NCBI GenBank assembly: GCA_031263585.1
Contig: JAISFN010000101.1
Span: 1 to 34,323 of the forward strand
Origin: Prevotellaceae bacterium
GTDB taxonomy: Bacteria; Bacteroidota; Bacteroidia; Bacteroidales; UBA932
Length of the DNA: 34,323 bases
Reading direction: 5' to 3'
The translations under genes and the position numbers were made by a program. The notes below the pieces were generated by a model. That model saw only the letters and a list, made by a program, of their open reading frames with translations. It had not been told where the DNA came from and ran no database searches. Shown here one piece after another: positions 6,130 to 15,389 of this stretch (position 1 is its first letter; each line of letters starts with the position of its first letter).

Positions 6130-9100
6130 TTATTCAACCTTCACGTTAATTCCTTCGCTATGTGCGCTGAATTCAGGTGTGTACATGCACTGGAAAGTTG
6201 TAATTCCGTTCGAGAACCGTCCAGCATGAGTTACGCGCAATTCGTATTCAAACACATATGTTCCTTTCCGTAAATACGTGATAAAGAAATTGGTCGATGC
6301 ATCTTTAATACTTTCGTAATACCACAAACCGTCCTGGTAACGGTAACCCGACAGGGCTTTTGTCGGCTCAAATCCGGCAGCACGCATATCTTTCAGGTGT
6401 ACATATTCGTAATCTCGGTCGGCACGTAGTTCCATGCGTACGGTTAGCACATCACCTACTTTTAATGTATTGTTTTCATTCAGCGGTAATAATTCGGCGC
6501 CACGATCGCTAATCTTTTTAAGGAACAATTGCTTGTTCATCTTTAAATTGCTTTCGGCGCTTGTTATTTTGTTTAACTGTTCAAAATACTGCCAGTACAT
6601 GCCTCCCCATGCAATACTACTGTTATTTAGGTTTTTAACGCTTAAACTGGCCATGTCTCTGCTGATATCGTTTCCGCTCCATGCGGTTTTTACATAACCC
6701 GTACCGGGTTCGGGATGCATTTCCTCTTTAGTAGCTTCGGCTAGCGGTTTACCACTGATTTTAATTTCCAGCATTTTGCTTTCGTCAAGCAAATTATTTC
6801 CGGTCATCAGCAAAGCGTAAACGGCTTCGGTAGTTGCCTTGGTTGTACGCCAATCGTTGGTTTGTTTGTTGCGTAACAACCATATTTTCATCTCTTCAAC
6901 CGATTGTTTATCGTTAGCCGCCTCGTTAAACGCCTCGATCAACACCGCCTGTGTTTCGATAGGCGCCTGATACCAGAAATAGCCTGCAACATTATCTTTC
7001 CAATACATGCCCATTTCTTCCGATTGCAGGGCGCGCTCCTTTAATGATTTGATAATAGCCGATGCCGTTTCGTGATTGCCAAAACGTTTCATAGCTAACG
7101 CAGTTATAGCCTGGTTGTAAATATTAAAATTTACCCAGTATTTCGAGGCCTGATTGAAATAATAGTCAAATGCTTTCAACTGTTCCTCATTTTGAGGTTT
7201 GTGTTCGCTGAAGCTGCAAGCGTATAAATAATGCAACTGAATAGCGTCGACTTGCTGTTTATTCAAATCGACATTCTTTATTTTCAGCAAATCGTCATAG
7301 TCTTTTTTAATGCTGACGTCCAGATATGCGAGTCCGTTTGCGGCCATTTTGTTTGCATCGTTTTTGAAATTATCAGTTAATACATTTAATTTTTTCAGAT
7401 GCTCAACGCCAGCAATAATATGCTGCGTAATGTAACGGCTTTCGGGCAGCCCTGCAAACCATGGGAAACCGCCGTTACTCGTTTGTGCCTTTTTCAGCTT
7501 ATCGAAAGCGCGTTGTAATTCACCACTCATTCTGTTTAAATCGAATAATAACCCTACGCGTTTTTTGCGTTCGGTTTCATTTTCGACCTGCATTACCCAG
7601 GGGGTTTCTTCCAACAACACTTGTTTCAGTTCCTGATTCTTCTCGAGGTTCGACAATAAGGCATTTTTATTTTCGGGCAAATTCCGCCACATGTCGAATA
7701 TCTGCTTAACCCGCGGCGAATTGTTGGCAATGCTTGTAGCCAGCGAGTTTGCATAGAAACGCGAGAAAATCTGTTCTGAACATTCGTACGGATACTCCAT
7801 CAGGTACGGCATGGCCTGTACCGCATACCAAGCCGGATTCGATGTAAATTCAAGCGTAAGCCTGTAGTTGCGTAACGTTGTCGATTTATTGTCTTTTAAA
7901 CGGGTAAATGTGAAGTTTTTTTGTTGTCCGGCACGTATGCTGAAGGGCATTGTTTCGGTTATCAACATGGTATTGCTCATAACCGGCACGATTTTTTCTT
8001 CGCCATCGGTGTGGGCGCCGACCTGCGCGGTTATTTTATACGTGATAGCCTGTATACCTGCCGGAATTGCCAGCGTCCATTTTACGCCTACACTTTCGCC
8101 CGCTTTTATACTGAAATTTCGGGTTTGCGGTGTACGCATAATTTGTGCATCTACAGGCTGCATGCTTGCGGCATCGTATAAACGCAACATAGCCTGTCCA
8201 TTAAGATCTCCCTCGGTAATATTGTTTACTTTGGCAGTAAATTCAATTACATCATTTTCGCGGAAAAAACGAGGAGCATTGGCGCTTATAGCCACTTGTT
8301 TTTGCGTAATCAGTTCGTTAGTTGTACTGCCCGTTTTAAAATCCTTGGTATGTGCAAATCCCAGCATTTTCCAGCGGGTTAAAGCTTCGGGGATGGTAAA
8401 TTCGATAATAATTTCGCCGTCTTCATTTGTACGTAACTGTGGATAGAAAAACGCCGTTTCGTTAAAATTCTGCCGGGTTGCGATGTCTTCAAGCGGGGCT
8501 TGTCGGGCTCCTCCTCCCCCAGTGCTAACAGCGCTAATTCTTTCATCTAAAACTTCGGCAAATGGTATAGCTTCAGATTCTTCCTCTTCCATCGAATCGG
8601 AGATACTACTAATACCCCTAATTCGTATATTCGATACTGCTTTTGAGGCAGCTACTCCTGATGCAGATCCTACAACAATCTTATTTAATTTAGCATCTAT
8701 TGGTTTCAGGCTAACATTAATACGAACTCGCCCATTAATGTCCACTTGAAGTTCAGCATGGCCTACTTCGCTAAATACTAATATTGTAGCCGTTTTCGGA
8801 GCTTTTATAGTATAATGGCCATCCATGTCGGAAACAGTCCCGATAGTGGTACCTTTAACCTCTATACTTGCAAAAACTATCGGTTCTCCGGTATCGGTAT
8901 CCGTTATTTTTCCTGAAATGAGTATCCCATCTTTAATCTCAGCCTGAGACAAACTTGGTCTGTATGTATTGAATTTATCCAATTGGGGGTATAAAATGCG
9001 GGGAATTTCCGCCTTATGTTCCCGATATCCGTAATACTGCGTTGATGTAGCTGATGAGTATTCAGGTATTTTCCAGCTAAATTTGTAATGGCTTCGTTGC

Positions 9101-12100
9101 GGGTAAAAACGGCTGTAATTGTCCCATGAATGGGGACGGAACATATCCAACGAAGCATCGTAAAGAGTTGCAACCATTTCGGCTATTTCCTTTTCATTTT
9201 GCTTATTTTTAACCGATAATGTCCATTTTTCCTGTTCGCCGGGTAAAAGTTTATCGCGGAACGTGCTGAATATTACGTCTAATTGTTTATTGGTGTAAGG
9301 TACATTTATTTCATTCAGGCTGGTATATGTTCTTTCGTTTTGTACCATTGTAAATTGTACGGCAAATCCGCCCCTGTACTCTTCCTTAATCGGTATGCTA
9401 ATTCGTTCGGGAATCGTACCGACAGTAATTGTTTTTTGGCTTACAACATTATCTTTAAATAGTACTTCGTAACGGACAAACGATTTCTTTTCGCCTCCAG
9501 CTATCCAAAATTCGGCATTTTTGCCCGGTTCGCCTGAGTTCTTAATTATCGTAAGCCATTCGCTCATAGTTTGTATAGGTGCAGGACCCGACTGTAGGGC
9601 TTTTACATTGCGGCCTGAGCTGATAACGGCATTGCCCACAAGCTGCACAAATTTAACATCATCCACTTCGATACCCTCGCTATTTTTTGCCTTAATGTCG
9701 ATACGGTACCAGCCCGAACCCAATACCAATTCTTTTAAATCGATTTTATTGGCGTTTTCTTTTCCGGCTCCTGTAAGTTCATTGACATTGCCAACGGTTT
9801 TTGTTTGGAACGATATTATGTTTTTTCCCTCGGCATATTTTTCAGGATTATTCTCATCGCCATACGGGTCAAATGGGAAATTCGCTATAAATTCCGAACG
9901 GGATAAAGCAAATGTATCGGGTACTTCCCATAATCGGCTTCGTAATATCCTGCCGGGAGCCTTAAGCTCGGTTATCTTAACCGTTACATCGGCGGGGGTA
10001 AGGTCGCCATTAAGGTTTGTCGTGCTTAAATCGAATTTAAGGTTTTCCCTGTCGCTTATGTGCGAAGGTATTGACGTTACAATTAACAACGGCTTTTTGC
10101 TGATTTTTACCGATAACACAGCGCTGCGGGTTTCGCCGTTTACATCGGTAATGTCGACGGTAACTGTATATTCGTATATCAAATCGTCATTTTTTATGTT
10201 GTTGGCCTCGGCCTTAAAATTGATTTTAAATGCGCCTTTACTGTCGGTTGTTACTTCGCCCGAAACAATTTCGCGCTGAGGCTGCGATATGGGTGGGAAC
10301 CACCAGCGGTGCAGTTTGTACTGTATAGTGCGTACCACACGATATTGCACTTTCGAATTATCGACGACGTAACCGGCCAATGCTTTGGCTAATCCACTGA
10401 TTTCCACGCTGTCATTAAGCTGGTAGTTTTTGCTTATGGGGTCGAATTTAACTTCGAATGTCGGACGCTTGTACTCTTCCACTCGGATGCCGATTGAACC
10501 GTATTCCGTTTGTAACGTCATATATCCGTTAAGCAAACCCTGCGGAATGGTAAAGCTGCCTTGTATGGTTCCGTATTCGTTGGTTGTTTGCTTCTGCGTG
10601 TCGATGGTTTTATAATTTACATCCTTAAATTCTACTTGAAGTTTGCTTTTTGTTACAAGCTGATTATTACCATCGTTATTACTTTTAAGGTATAATGCTT
10701 TATAGAACACGGTTTGCCCGGGGCGGTAAATTGCCCGGTCGGTAAAAAACACTACCTGATTGCGGTTCTCATTTCTGTTTCTCCGCCAGTAACCGCCATT
10801 CCAGTTAGTCAGCAATAAACGGTTGTTTTTATGGGTTATTATAGCTTTTTTGAAGCCTCGATCATTAATTATCGGGATGGATGCTATTCCCTCATCATCG
10901 GTATAGTAACTGCCGTCGAAAACTTCTACATACTTTTGTTTAGCCGACTCCCAACGTTGTGTGTAATAGTCTATTTTCGCATTCTTCACAGTTTCGCCCG
11001 ATTTGCTGTCGGTTACATATACCTGCGACTTATTATTGTTTTTGCTTAATAATGCTGCCGATACCGGTGTTGATATTGCATAATCGTCAACACTGCGTAA
11101 AATAACGATTAACGGCGAAACTTGGAACATTATCCGGGCAACCGGGTTTTTACCATACTCATCATCATCGTCTTTAGGTAGTTGAGGTGAATTCGATGCA
11201 AATATTACAAAGTTCCCTTGAGGTAATCCTTCAAGCCCGATTTCGCTTGAATAGCTTTGATAATCGGCTTGTGAAGGTAAGTCGATTTCCTGTGTCTTAA
11301 CAGGTGTTTTTTTCAAAAAAATGGAAAGATTTATATTTCTGTTTTCCTCTACAAATTTTTCATTTACTTTGTAAGTAAACAAATACAGCTTGTTTAAATT
11401 CCTATACTTTACTAATGCTAAAACCGGACAGCCGGGATATTGTGTACCGGCCATTGTTAACTGCACCGAAGGGCTTTTAATTTCATTCTGTAAATCTTTG
11501 GCGTAACTTGCCATTTTGCTATCGGGGAACAGGGTAATTATTTGCTGACATAGCTCGTTGGCTTCCCTGTATTTCCAGCGTAGTTTATCATCCTTTTTAT
11601 TTCTCCACTCGGCAGCCTGGCTTTTGTATAAATTGGCTAAAGCATAGGCCGCATAAGTCCATTCCGGTTTATTGCCGTAAGCATCTGTTAACGATTTCAA
11701 CGCTTTTTCATACATGGCGTCGTTGTCGCTGTACTTTCCGTTTAAGCGTAAGTATTTCAGGCGTTCGATATCGATGTTGATTAAAGCATGCAAGTTGTTA
11801 ACCGAATTTGAGCCTGAGATATTATTGTCCGGCTGTTGCAAACGGAACTTTAAAAGTTTTTGATACAGGCTGATTACCTGATATTCCGCAGATAACGTAT
11901 CGGCAGAATTGATGTTGTAATTGGCAAATATGCGCACGTCGGCAAAATATTCGGGCTTGTCCGGCACAAAACTTTGCTGCGGAAGGCTGGCGGCCAGTTC
12001 GCTTTCGAATGCTTTGATTGTACGGAATACAAGAAAATCGTACAAAGTAGGCAACAAAGGTATAGTAGCCGATTTACTATAATTGTAATACAGAATGTCG

Positions 12101-12627
12101 TTATAATTATCGATGCTAGTTTGTTGCAGTATTTTATCATCTTGTATTGATAATTTGTAATATTTGATAGCCTCTTCAAATAAGCGACTTATGTCCCACG
12201 TATTTATGTCGTCTTCCACAATAGCTGTACGTGTACGCCCTTGTATTTGCCAGCGTTTATCCTGATAGTACGATTTGTAAACGTCGGCAATGATGGAATA
12301 TACCACCGATTTAGCAGGCTGCGGTAACCGTCCGGCATCCGCAAGCAGCGAGTCGAGTATTACGACTGTGGTATTTTGCTGCATCTGTTTCTGGCAGTTC
12401 ATGCGGTAAATTATGGCTTTAATAACCTGGACATAATTTTTTTGGCCCAATGCCATGTCGTAAACTTTTTTGATTTCGGGTAATGCCGATTTCGGCAAAC
12501 GTTGCTTATTGGTTAAATCGTCTATTTTTAACCATTCTCCACTATAATCCATTTCCTGCATGTTTTGTGCTGTTGCGGTAAAACCAAGCGCAAAAGCTAT
12601 TACTAAAAATAAAATCGTATGTCTCAT
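6130..12627 (-). CDS. Alpha-2-macroglobulin family protein with thioester and a SusC-like insert
   Basis: A 2165-aa exported protein. The signal peptide (MRHTIL...FTATA-Q, about 20 residues) has no lipobox. An N-terminal alpha-helical region is followed by MG-type beta domains. The MG2 domain starts near residue 625 (FTDRAIYRPGQTVFYKALYL). The A2M domain lies near 1385-1425 (FFYPQLRTNEDGEIIIEF, ALTRWKMLGFAHT). The thioester motif is CSEQ with Cys about residue 1616, inside YPYECSEQIFSRFYAN, followed by the helical toroid domain and a C-terminal beta domain. The CxEQ motif is intact, so it can probably trap proteases covalently in the periplasm or at the surface. Between the MG domains and the A2M domain it carries a carboxypeptidase-D-like regulatory domain (about 1238-1320) and a short Plug-like stretch (NIRIRGISSIS, near 1335). 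No PBP1C partner gene is adjacent, and the gene stands alone. The promoter is unclear; TATATTTA (12664-12657) is only a partial -7 match. Confidence 0.9.
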   Translation of the reverse strand: MRHTILFLVIAFALGFTATAQNMQEMDYSGEWLKIDDLTNKQRLPKSALPEIKKVYDMALGQKNYVQVIKAIIYRMNCQKQMQQNTTVVILDSLLADAGRLPQPAKSVVYSIIADVYKSYYQDKRWQIQGRTRTAIVEDDINTWDISRLFEEAIKYYKLSIQDDKILQQTSIDNYNDILYYNYSKSATIPLLPTLYDFLVFRTIKAFESELAASLPQQSFVPDKPEYFADVRIFANYNINSADTLSAEYQVISLYQKLLKFRLQQPDNNISGSNSVNNLHALINIDIERLKYLRLNGKYSDNDAMYEKALKSLTDAYGNKPEWTYAAYALANLYKSQAAEWRNKKDDKLRWKYREANELCQQIITLFPDSKMASYAKDLQNEIKSPSVQLTMAGTQYPGCPVLALVKYRNLNKLYLFTYKVNEKFVEENRNINLSIFLKKTPVKTQEIDLPSQADYQSYSSEIGLEGLPQGNFVIFASNSPQLPKDDDDEYGKNPVARIMFQVSPLIVILRSVDDYAISTPVSAALLSKNNNKSQVYVTDSKSGETVKNAKIDYYTQRWESAKQKYVEVFDGSYYTDDEGIASIPIINDRGFKKAIITHKNNRLLLTNWNGGYWRRNRNENRNQVVFFTDRAIYRPGQTVFYKALYLKSNNDGNNQLVTKSKLQVEFKDVNYKTIDTQKQTTNEYGTIQGSFTIPQGLLNGYMTLQTEYGSIGIRVEEYKRPTFEVKFDPISKNYQLNDSVEISGLAKALAGYVVDNSKVQYRVVRTIQYKLHRWWFPPISQPQREIVSGEVTTDSKGAFKINFKAEANNIKNDDLIYEYTVTVDITDVNGETRSAVLSVKISKKPLLIVTSIPSHISDRENLKFDLSTTNLNGDLTPADVTVKITELKAPGRILRSRLWEVPDTFALSRSEFIANFPFDPYGDENNPEKYAEGKNIISFQTKTVGNVNELTGAGKENANKIDLKELVLGSGWYRIDIKAKNSEGIEVDDVKFVQLVGNAVISSGRNVKALQSGPAPIQTMSEWLTIIKNSGEPGKNAEFWIAGGEKKSFVRYEVLFKDNVVSQKTITVGTIPERISIPIKEEYRGGFAVQFTMVQNERTYTSLNEINVPYTNKQLDVIFSTFRDKLLPGEQEKWTLSVKNKQNEKEIAEMVATLYDASLDMFRPHSWDNYSRFYPQRSHYKFSWKIPEYSSATSTQYYGYREHKAEIPRILYPQLDKFNTYRPSLSQAEIKDGILISGKITDTDTGEPIVFASIEVKGTTIGTVSDMDGHYTIKAPKTATILVFSEVGHAELQVDINGRVRINVSLKPIDAKLNKIVVGSASGVAASKAVSNIRIRGISSISDSMEEEESEAIPFAEVLDERISAVSTGGGGARQAPLEDIATRQNFNETAFFYPQLRTNEDGEIIIEFTIPEALTRWKMLGFAHTKDFKTGSTTNELITQKQVAISANAPRFFRENDVIEFTAKVNNITEGDLNGQAMLRLYDAASMQPVDAQIMRTPQTRNFSIKAGESVGVKWTLAIPAGIQAITYKITAQVGAHTDGEEKIVPVMSNTMLITETMPFSIRAGQQKNFTFTRLKDNKSTTLRNYRLTLEFTSNPAWYAVQAMPYLMEYPYECSEQIFSRFYANSLATSIANNSPRVKQIFDMWRNLPENKNALLSNLEKNQELKQVLLEETPWVMQVENETERKKRVGLLFDLNRMSGELQRAFDKLKKAQTSNGGFPWFAGLPESRYITQHIIAGVEHLKKLNVLTDNFKNDANKMAANGLAYLDVSIKKDYDDLLKIKNVDLNKQQVDAIQLHYLYACSFSEHKPQNEEQLKAFDYYFNQASKYWVNFNIYNQAITALAMKRFGNHETASAIIKSLKERALQSEEMGMYWKDNVAGYFWYQAPIETQAVLIEAFNEAANDKQSVEEMKIWLLRNKQTNDWRTTKATTEAVYALLMTGNNLLDESKMLEIKISGKPLAEATKEEMHPEPGTGYVKTAWSGNDISRDMASLSVKNLNNSSIAWGGMYWQYFEQLNKITSAESNLKMNKQLFLKKISDRGAELLPLNENNTLKVGDVLTVRMELRADRDYEYVHLKDMRAAGFEPTKALSGYRYQDGLWYYESIKDASTNFFITYLRKGTYVFEYELRVTHAGRFSNGITTFQCMYTPEFSAHSEGINVKVE

Positions 12628-12781
12628 CGTAGTACTATATTATATTTTATTTAACGTAAATATACTAAATTATTTATAATTAAGGATGCTGTAATCGATA
12701 AAGATCCATAAAATATCAAGGTATAATTGTGCCGTTTATTCATTTATGCTTTAAAAAATTGATATTAACCCGCTATCAGTT
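12628..12781. other. Non-coding upstream region of the macroglobulin gene
   Basis: AT-rich sequence upstream of the minus-strand macroglobulin gene. No ORF or strong promoter is visible. It leads into a dispersed repeat. Confidence 0.4.
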
Positions 12782-12833
12782 TGTCATGCTGAGTAAAACG
12801 AAGCGTATCTATACCAGATCCTTCAACCGCTTC
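12782..12833. repeat. Dispersed inverted-repeat element, copy A
   Basis: The left arm (TCATGCTGAGTAAAACGAAG) and right arm (CAGATCCTTCAACCGCTTC) are degenerate reverse complements. The same element recurs at 33332-33390. Repeats of this type (TCATGCTGAG...CAGATCCTTC) are familiar from intergenic regions of Bacteroidota genomes. Confidence 0.65.
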
Positions 12834-12867
12834 CGCGTGATCGTATCGCGTGGGACTGTAGAAAAAA

Positions 12868-12907
12868 GTTGTAAAGCCGCGCGAATCCCTTCGCGCGGCT
12901 TTACAAC
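12868..12907 (-). terminator. Perfect 18-bp hairpin with a T-tract on the minus strand
   Basis: Arms 12868-12885 and 12890-12907 are perfect reverse complements around a TCCC loop and are GC-rich in the middle (CCGCGCG). On the minus strand the stem is followed by TTTTTT (12867-12862), the shape of an intrinsic terminator. No minus-strand gene ends here, so it may be an orphan terminator or a palindromic repeat unit. Confidence 0.5.
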
Positions 12908-13002
12908 GGTGTAAATATAATTTCATACATTTGTCCTAGAGAATTGTATAAAACATTAAGCAAACCCGCCTCTTTTTTGTATATTTGACATCGAAAGTGC
13001 AA

Positions 13003-13010
13003 TAAGTTTG
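13003..13010 (+). promoter_or_regulatory. Putative promoter of the SMR pseudogene
   Basis: TAAGTTTG matches TAnnTTTG. TTTG boxes lie 15 and 23 bp upstream, neither at the ideal 19-21 bp. It is about 73 bp before the pseudogene start. Confidence 0.35.
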
Positions 13011-13082
13011 CGACAATTACATTTTGATTGAAAGGATATATAGATTGTCTTTATTGTTTATTGTAAATCGTTTAACATTTAA

Positions 13083-13421
13083 ATGGCATGGATGTTTTTA
13101 ATTCTGGGGAGGATGTTTTGAAATTGGATTTACCGCCTGCTTGGGAAAAGTAAAAGAAACATTCGGGGATGAGTCTTTTTTGTGGTTTTGATTTTTTTAG
13201 CCAGTTGTTCGTTAAGTATGTATTTGTCTTATAAGATAACAGTTATGCAGACATCGCTCATACCCATGAGTACGGCTTATGCGGCTTGGGCAGGGATTGG
13301 TGCGGTTGGTACGGATTTAATGGATATAGTGTTTTTTAAGGAACTTACTGGTTTTTGACGCATTTTCTTTATTTTTACACTCATAGCATCCATTGTCGGA
13401 TTAAAATTTGTATCACACTGA
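13083..13421 (+). pseudogene. Small multidrug resistance (SMR/EmrE-like) transporter, decayed
   Basis: Conceptual translation gives a four-helix SMR protein of about 112 residues. It begins MAWMFLILG, shifts frame to GCFEIGFTACLGKVKETFG (the essential helix-1 Glu in CFEIG), shifts back to ASCSLSMYLSYKI, then reads IPMSTAYAAWAGIGAVGT, FFKELTGF-stop-RIFFIFT and LIASIVGLKFVSH. Three kinds of damage are visible: an extra base at about 13110; a TGA at 13189-13191 beside a T-run (13192-13198) that is one T short; and TGA instead of an expected TGG at 13356-13358. Any one of these would kill the product. The intact family exports cationic drugs or guanidinium-type substrates by proton antiport. Confidence 0.85.
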
Positions 13422-13439
13422 CGATTACAGTTATAGTTA
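13407..13439 (+). promoter_or_regulatory. Putative promoter of the M20 dipeptidase gene
   Basis: TTTG (13407-13410), then 21 bp, then TATAGTTA (13432-13439), a partial match to TAnnTTTG. It is 26 bp before the ATG and overlaps the end of the SMR pseudogene. Confidence 0.35.
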
Positions 13440-13465
13440 AATCATATAATTAAAAACAAATTTTT

Positions 13466-14839
13466 ATGAAACACATTACAGATTATATTGAACAGAACAA
13501 AGACCGTTTTTTGGATGAACTTTTCGGATTAATACGTATACCATCAATTAGTTCCGAGCAGGCGCACAAGCCGGATATGGTGAAAGCTGCCGAGTACTGG
13601 AAAAAATCCATACTGGATGCGGGAGCCGATAAAGCCGAAGTATGCCCTACCGACGGTAATCCGGTGGTTTACGGCGAAAAAATAATCGACCCGAAATTAC
13701 CGACCGTATTGGTGTACGGGCATTATGACGTTATGCCGGTTGACCCTGTTGATTTGTGGAAATCGCAACCGTTTGAGCCAGAAATACGCGATAGTAAAAT
13801 TTATGCGCGCGGGGCAGACGATGATAAAGGGCAAGCTTTTATGCATGCCAAAGCGTTTGAACTGATGGTAAAAACCAATACCTTGCCCTGTAACGTTAAG
13901 TTTATGATTGAAGGCGAGGAAGAAATAGGCTCGGGGAGCCTGGTAAAATGGTGTGCGGAACATAAGGACAAGCTGAAAGCCGATGTTATCCTGGTATCGG
14001 ATACTTCGATGATTGCTCAGGACATTCCGTCGATTACCTGCGGTTTGCGTGGTTTGGCCTATGTTGAGGTTGAAGTAACGGGCCCTAACCGCGACTTGCA
14101 TTCGGGTTTGTTCGGCGGCGCTGTTGCTAACTCCATTAACATTCTGGCAAAAATGATAGCCTCGTTGCACGATGATAAAGGGCGTGTTACAGTTAAAGGT
14201 TTTTATGACGACGTGCAGGAAGTATCGGTCGAAGAGCGTGCTGCTTTGACAAAAGCGCCTTTTAGCTTAGATAATTACAAAGCCGCTTTGGATATCAAAG
14301 ATGTATGGGGCGAAGAAGGATACAGTACTACCGAACGTACAGGCATCCGCCCAACATTAGATGTAAACGGCATATGGGGCGGTTATATCGGCGAAGGTGC
14401 AAAAACGGTTATCCCATCGAAAGCTTACGCAAAAATATCAATGCGTTTAGTTCCCAATCAAGACCATAAAAAAATTGCCAAACTGTTTAAAGCTCATTTC
14501 GAAAGTATTGCGCCCGATTGCGTGACGGTTAACGTTACTCCGCATCATGGCGGGCAAGGTTATGTGTCGCCGATGGATTTGCCGGAATACCGTGCCGCAG
14601 AAAAAGCGATCGAAGAAGCATTCGGTAAAAAACCGGTTCCTTTCCGTAGCGGCGGCAGCATTCCCATTATTTCAACTTTCGAACAGGTGTTGGGAATCAA
14701 GTCGATATTGCTGGGATTCGGTTTAGATAGCGATGCTATCCACTCGCCAAATGAAAACTATCCGTTATTCAATTTCTATAAAGGCATTGAAACGATACCC
14801 TTATTTTACAAATATTATGCTGAAGCAATGAAAAAATAG
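13466..14839 (+). CDS. M20-family dipeptidase (CNDP/PepV-like metallopeptidase)
   Basis: A 457-aa cytoplasmic zinc dipeptidase of the CNDP branch of M20, with the family's usual length. The metal-site residues are in place: YGHYDVMP (His ligand, near residue 86), GADDDKG (bridging Asp, near 119), EGEEEIGS (general base and ligand Glu, near 152), SDTS (Asp ligand, near 180) and DAIHSPNE (last His, near 433). The dimerisation/lid domain starts near GLRGLAYVEVEVTGPNRDLHSG, with the HSG motif that contributes across the dimer. It should cleave dipeptides or short peptides taken up by the cell. The gene is monocistronic: a decayed transporter lies upstream and a strong terminator downstream. No signal peptide is seen. 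The start is the first ATG in a leader without a Shine-Dalgarno sequence, as usual in this phylum. Confidence 0.92.
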   Translation: MKHITDYIEQNKDRFLDELFGLIRIPSISSEQAHKPDMVKAAEYWKKSILDAGADKAEVCPTDGNPVVYGEKIIDPKLPTVLVYGHYDVMPVDPVDLWKSQPFEPEIRDSKIYARGADDDKGQAFMHAKAFELMVKTNTLPCNVKFMIEGEEEIGSGSLVKWCAEHKDKLKADVILVSDTSMIAQDIPSITCGLRGLAYVEVEVTGPNRDLHSGLFGGAVANSINILAKMIASLHDDKGRVTVKGFYDDVQEVSVEERAALTKAPFSLDNYKAALDIKDVWGEEGYSTTERTGIRPTLDVNGIWGGYIGEGAKTVIPSKAYAKISMRLVPNQDHKKIAKLFKAHFESIAPDCVTVNVTPHHGGQGYVSPMDLPEYRAAEKAIEEAFGKKPVPFRSGGSIPIISTFEQVLGIKSILLGFGLDSDAIHSPNENYPLFNFYKGIETIPLFYKYYAEAMKK

Positions 14840-14862
14840 ACGGGTATTTAATAAGTAAACGC

Positions 14863-14893
14863 GGAGACAAGTATTGGCTTGTCTCCCTTTTTT
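14863..14893 (+). terminator. Rho-independent terminator of the M20 gene
   Basis: GGAGACAAG (14863-14871), loop TATTGG, CTTGTCTCC (14878-14886), then CTTTTTT. It is a perfect 9-bp stem 24 bp after the stop codon. Confidence 0.9.
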
Positions 14894-14961
14894 ATAAAGC
14901 TAAATTTACCCGTTGCATGAAATAATTGTTAGCATATCTGGCGTCAAATTGTTGAGTCAAA

Positions 14962-15372
14962 CTACTTTGCCATTTTGTAGTAATAGTCGTACAGTTCATT
15001 TACATTATAGGTATTGTCGGCACGATACCATGGCATTATGGCATTTATACGAAGGGCTCGCCGCCCGCCTCCGCATAACAGGTGCAGTACATTTTTTGCA
15101 AATAAGTAACAACTGAAATCGTCGCTCTCGCGGTTCCAGTCGGCATATTGAGCGAAGTATTCCCAGGTACGTTTCATATTGCCGCTTACCGGCAGATAAT
15201 ACATCATTTTGTTTACATTCGATATTTGCGAACTATCGTTTTCCATTGTCAGTAAATCTTTCTCGGCTTTTAAAAAGACATTGTTGGTACGGTCTAAGTC
15301 CTTGTTTTTTGTAAAAACCTCGATGCAGGCGAAATATGTGGTAAAAGGCATATGTCCACAAGTTAAGTACAT
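14962..15372 (-). CDS. Unrecognised protein, probably missing its 5' end
   Basis: A 136-aa frame that I do not recognise. It has a Cys/aromatic-rich N-terminus (TCGHMPFTTYFACIEVF), a central charged region, and a well-composed C-terminal half (GNMKRTWEYFAQYADWN, DDFSCYLFAKNVLHLLCGGG, IMPWY, YNVNELYDYYYKMAK). The open frame extends upstream past the ATG at 15372 (ACLVFAMYL) and reaches the hairpin-rich element at about 15390. So the ATG may not be the real start, and the gene was likely cut by that element. Codon usage resembles the neighbouring genes, which argues for a genuine coding remnant rather than chance. No signal peptide or catalytic motif can be assigned. Confidence 0.5.
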   Translation of the reverse strand: MYLTCGHMPFTTYFACIEVFTKNKDLDRTNNVFLKAEKDLLTMENDSSQISNVNKMMYYLPVSGNMKRTWEYFAQYADWNRESDDFSCYLFAKNVLHLLCGGGRRALRINAIMPWYRADNTYNVNELYDYYYKMAK

Positions 15373-15389
15373 GGCAAAAACTAAACAAG

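Noticed and set aside
12868-12907. CRISPR repeat or attC site
   Set aside because: A single perfect hairpin with no repeated spacing, no integrase and no cas genes.
13083-13421. Alternative genetic code (UGA = Trp) to rescue the SMR gene
   Set aside because: Two frameshifts remain, and other genes in the window use UGA as a terminal stop (for example the stops at 1614 and 2555).
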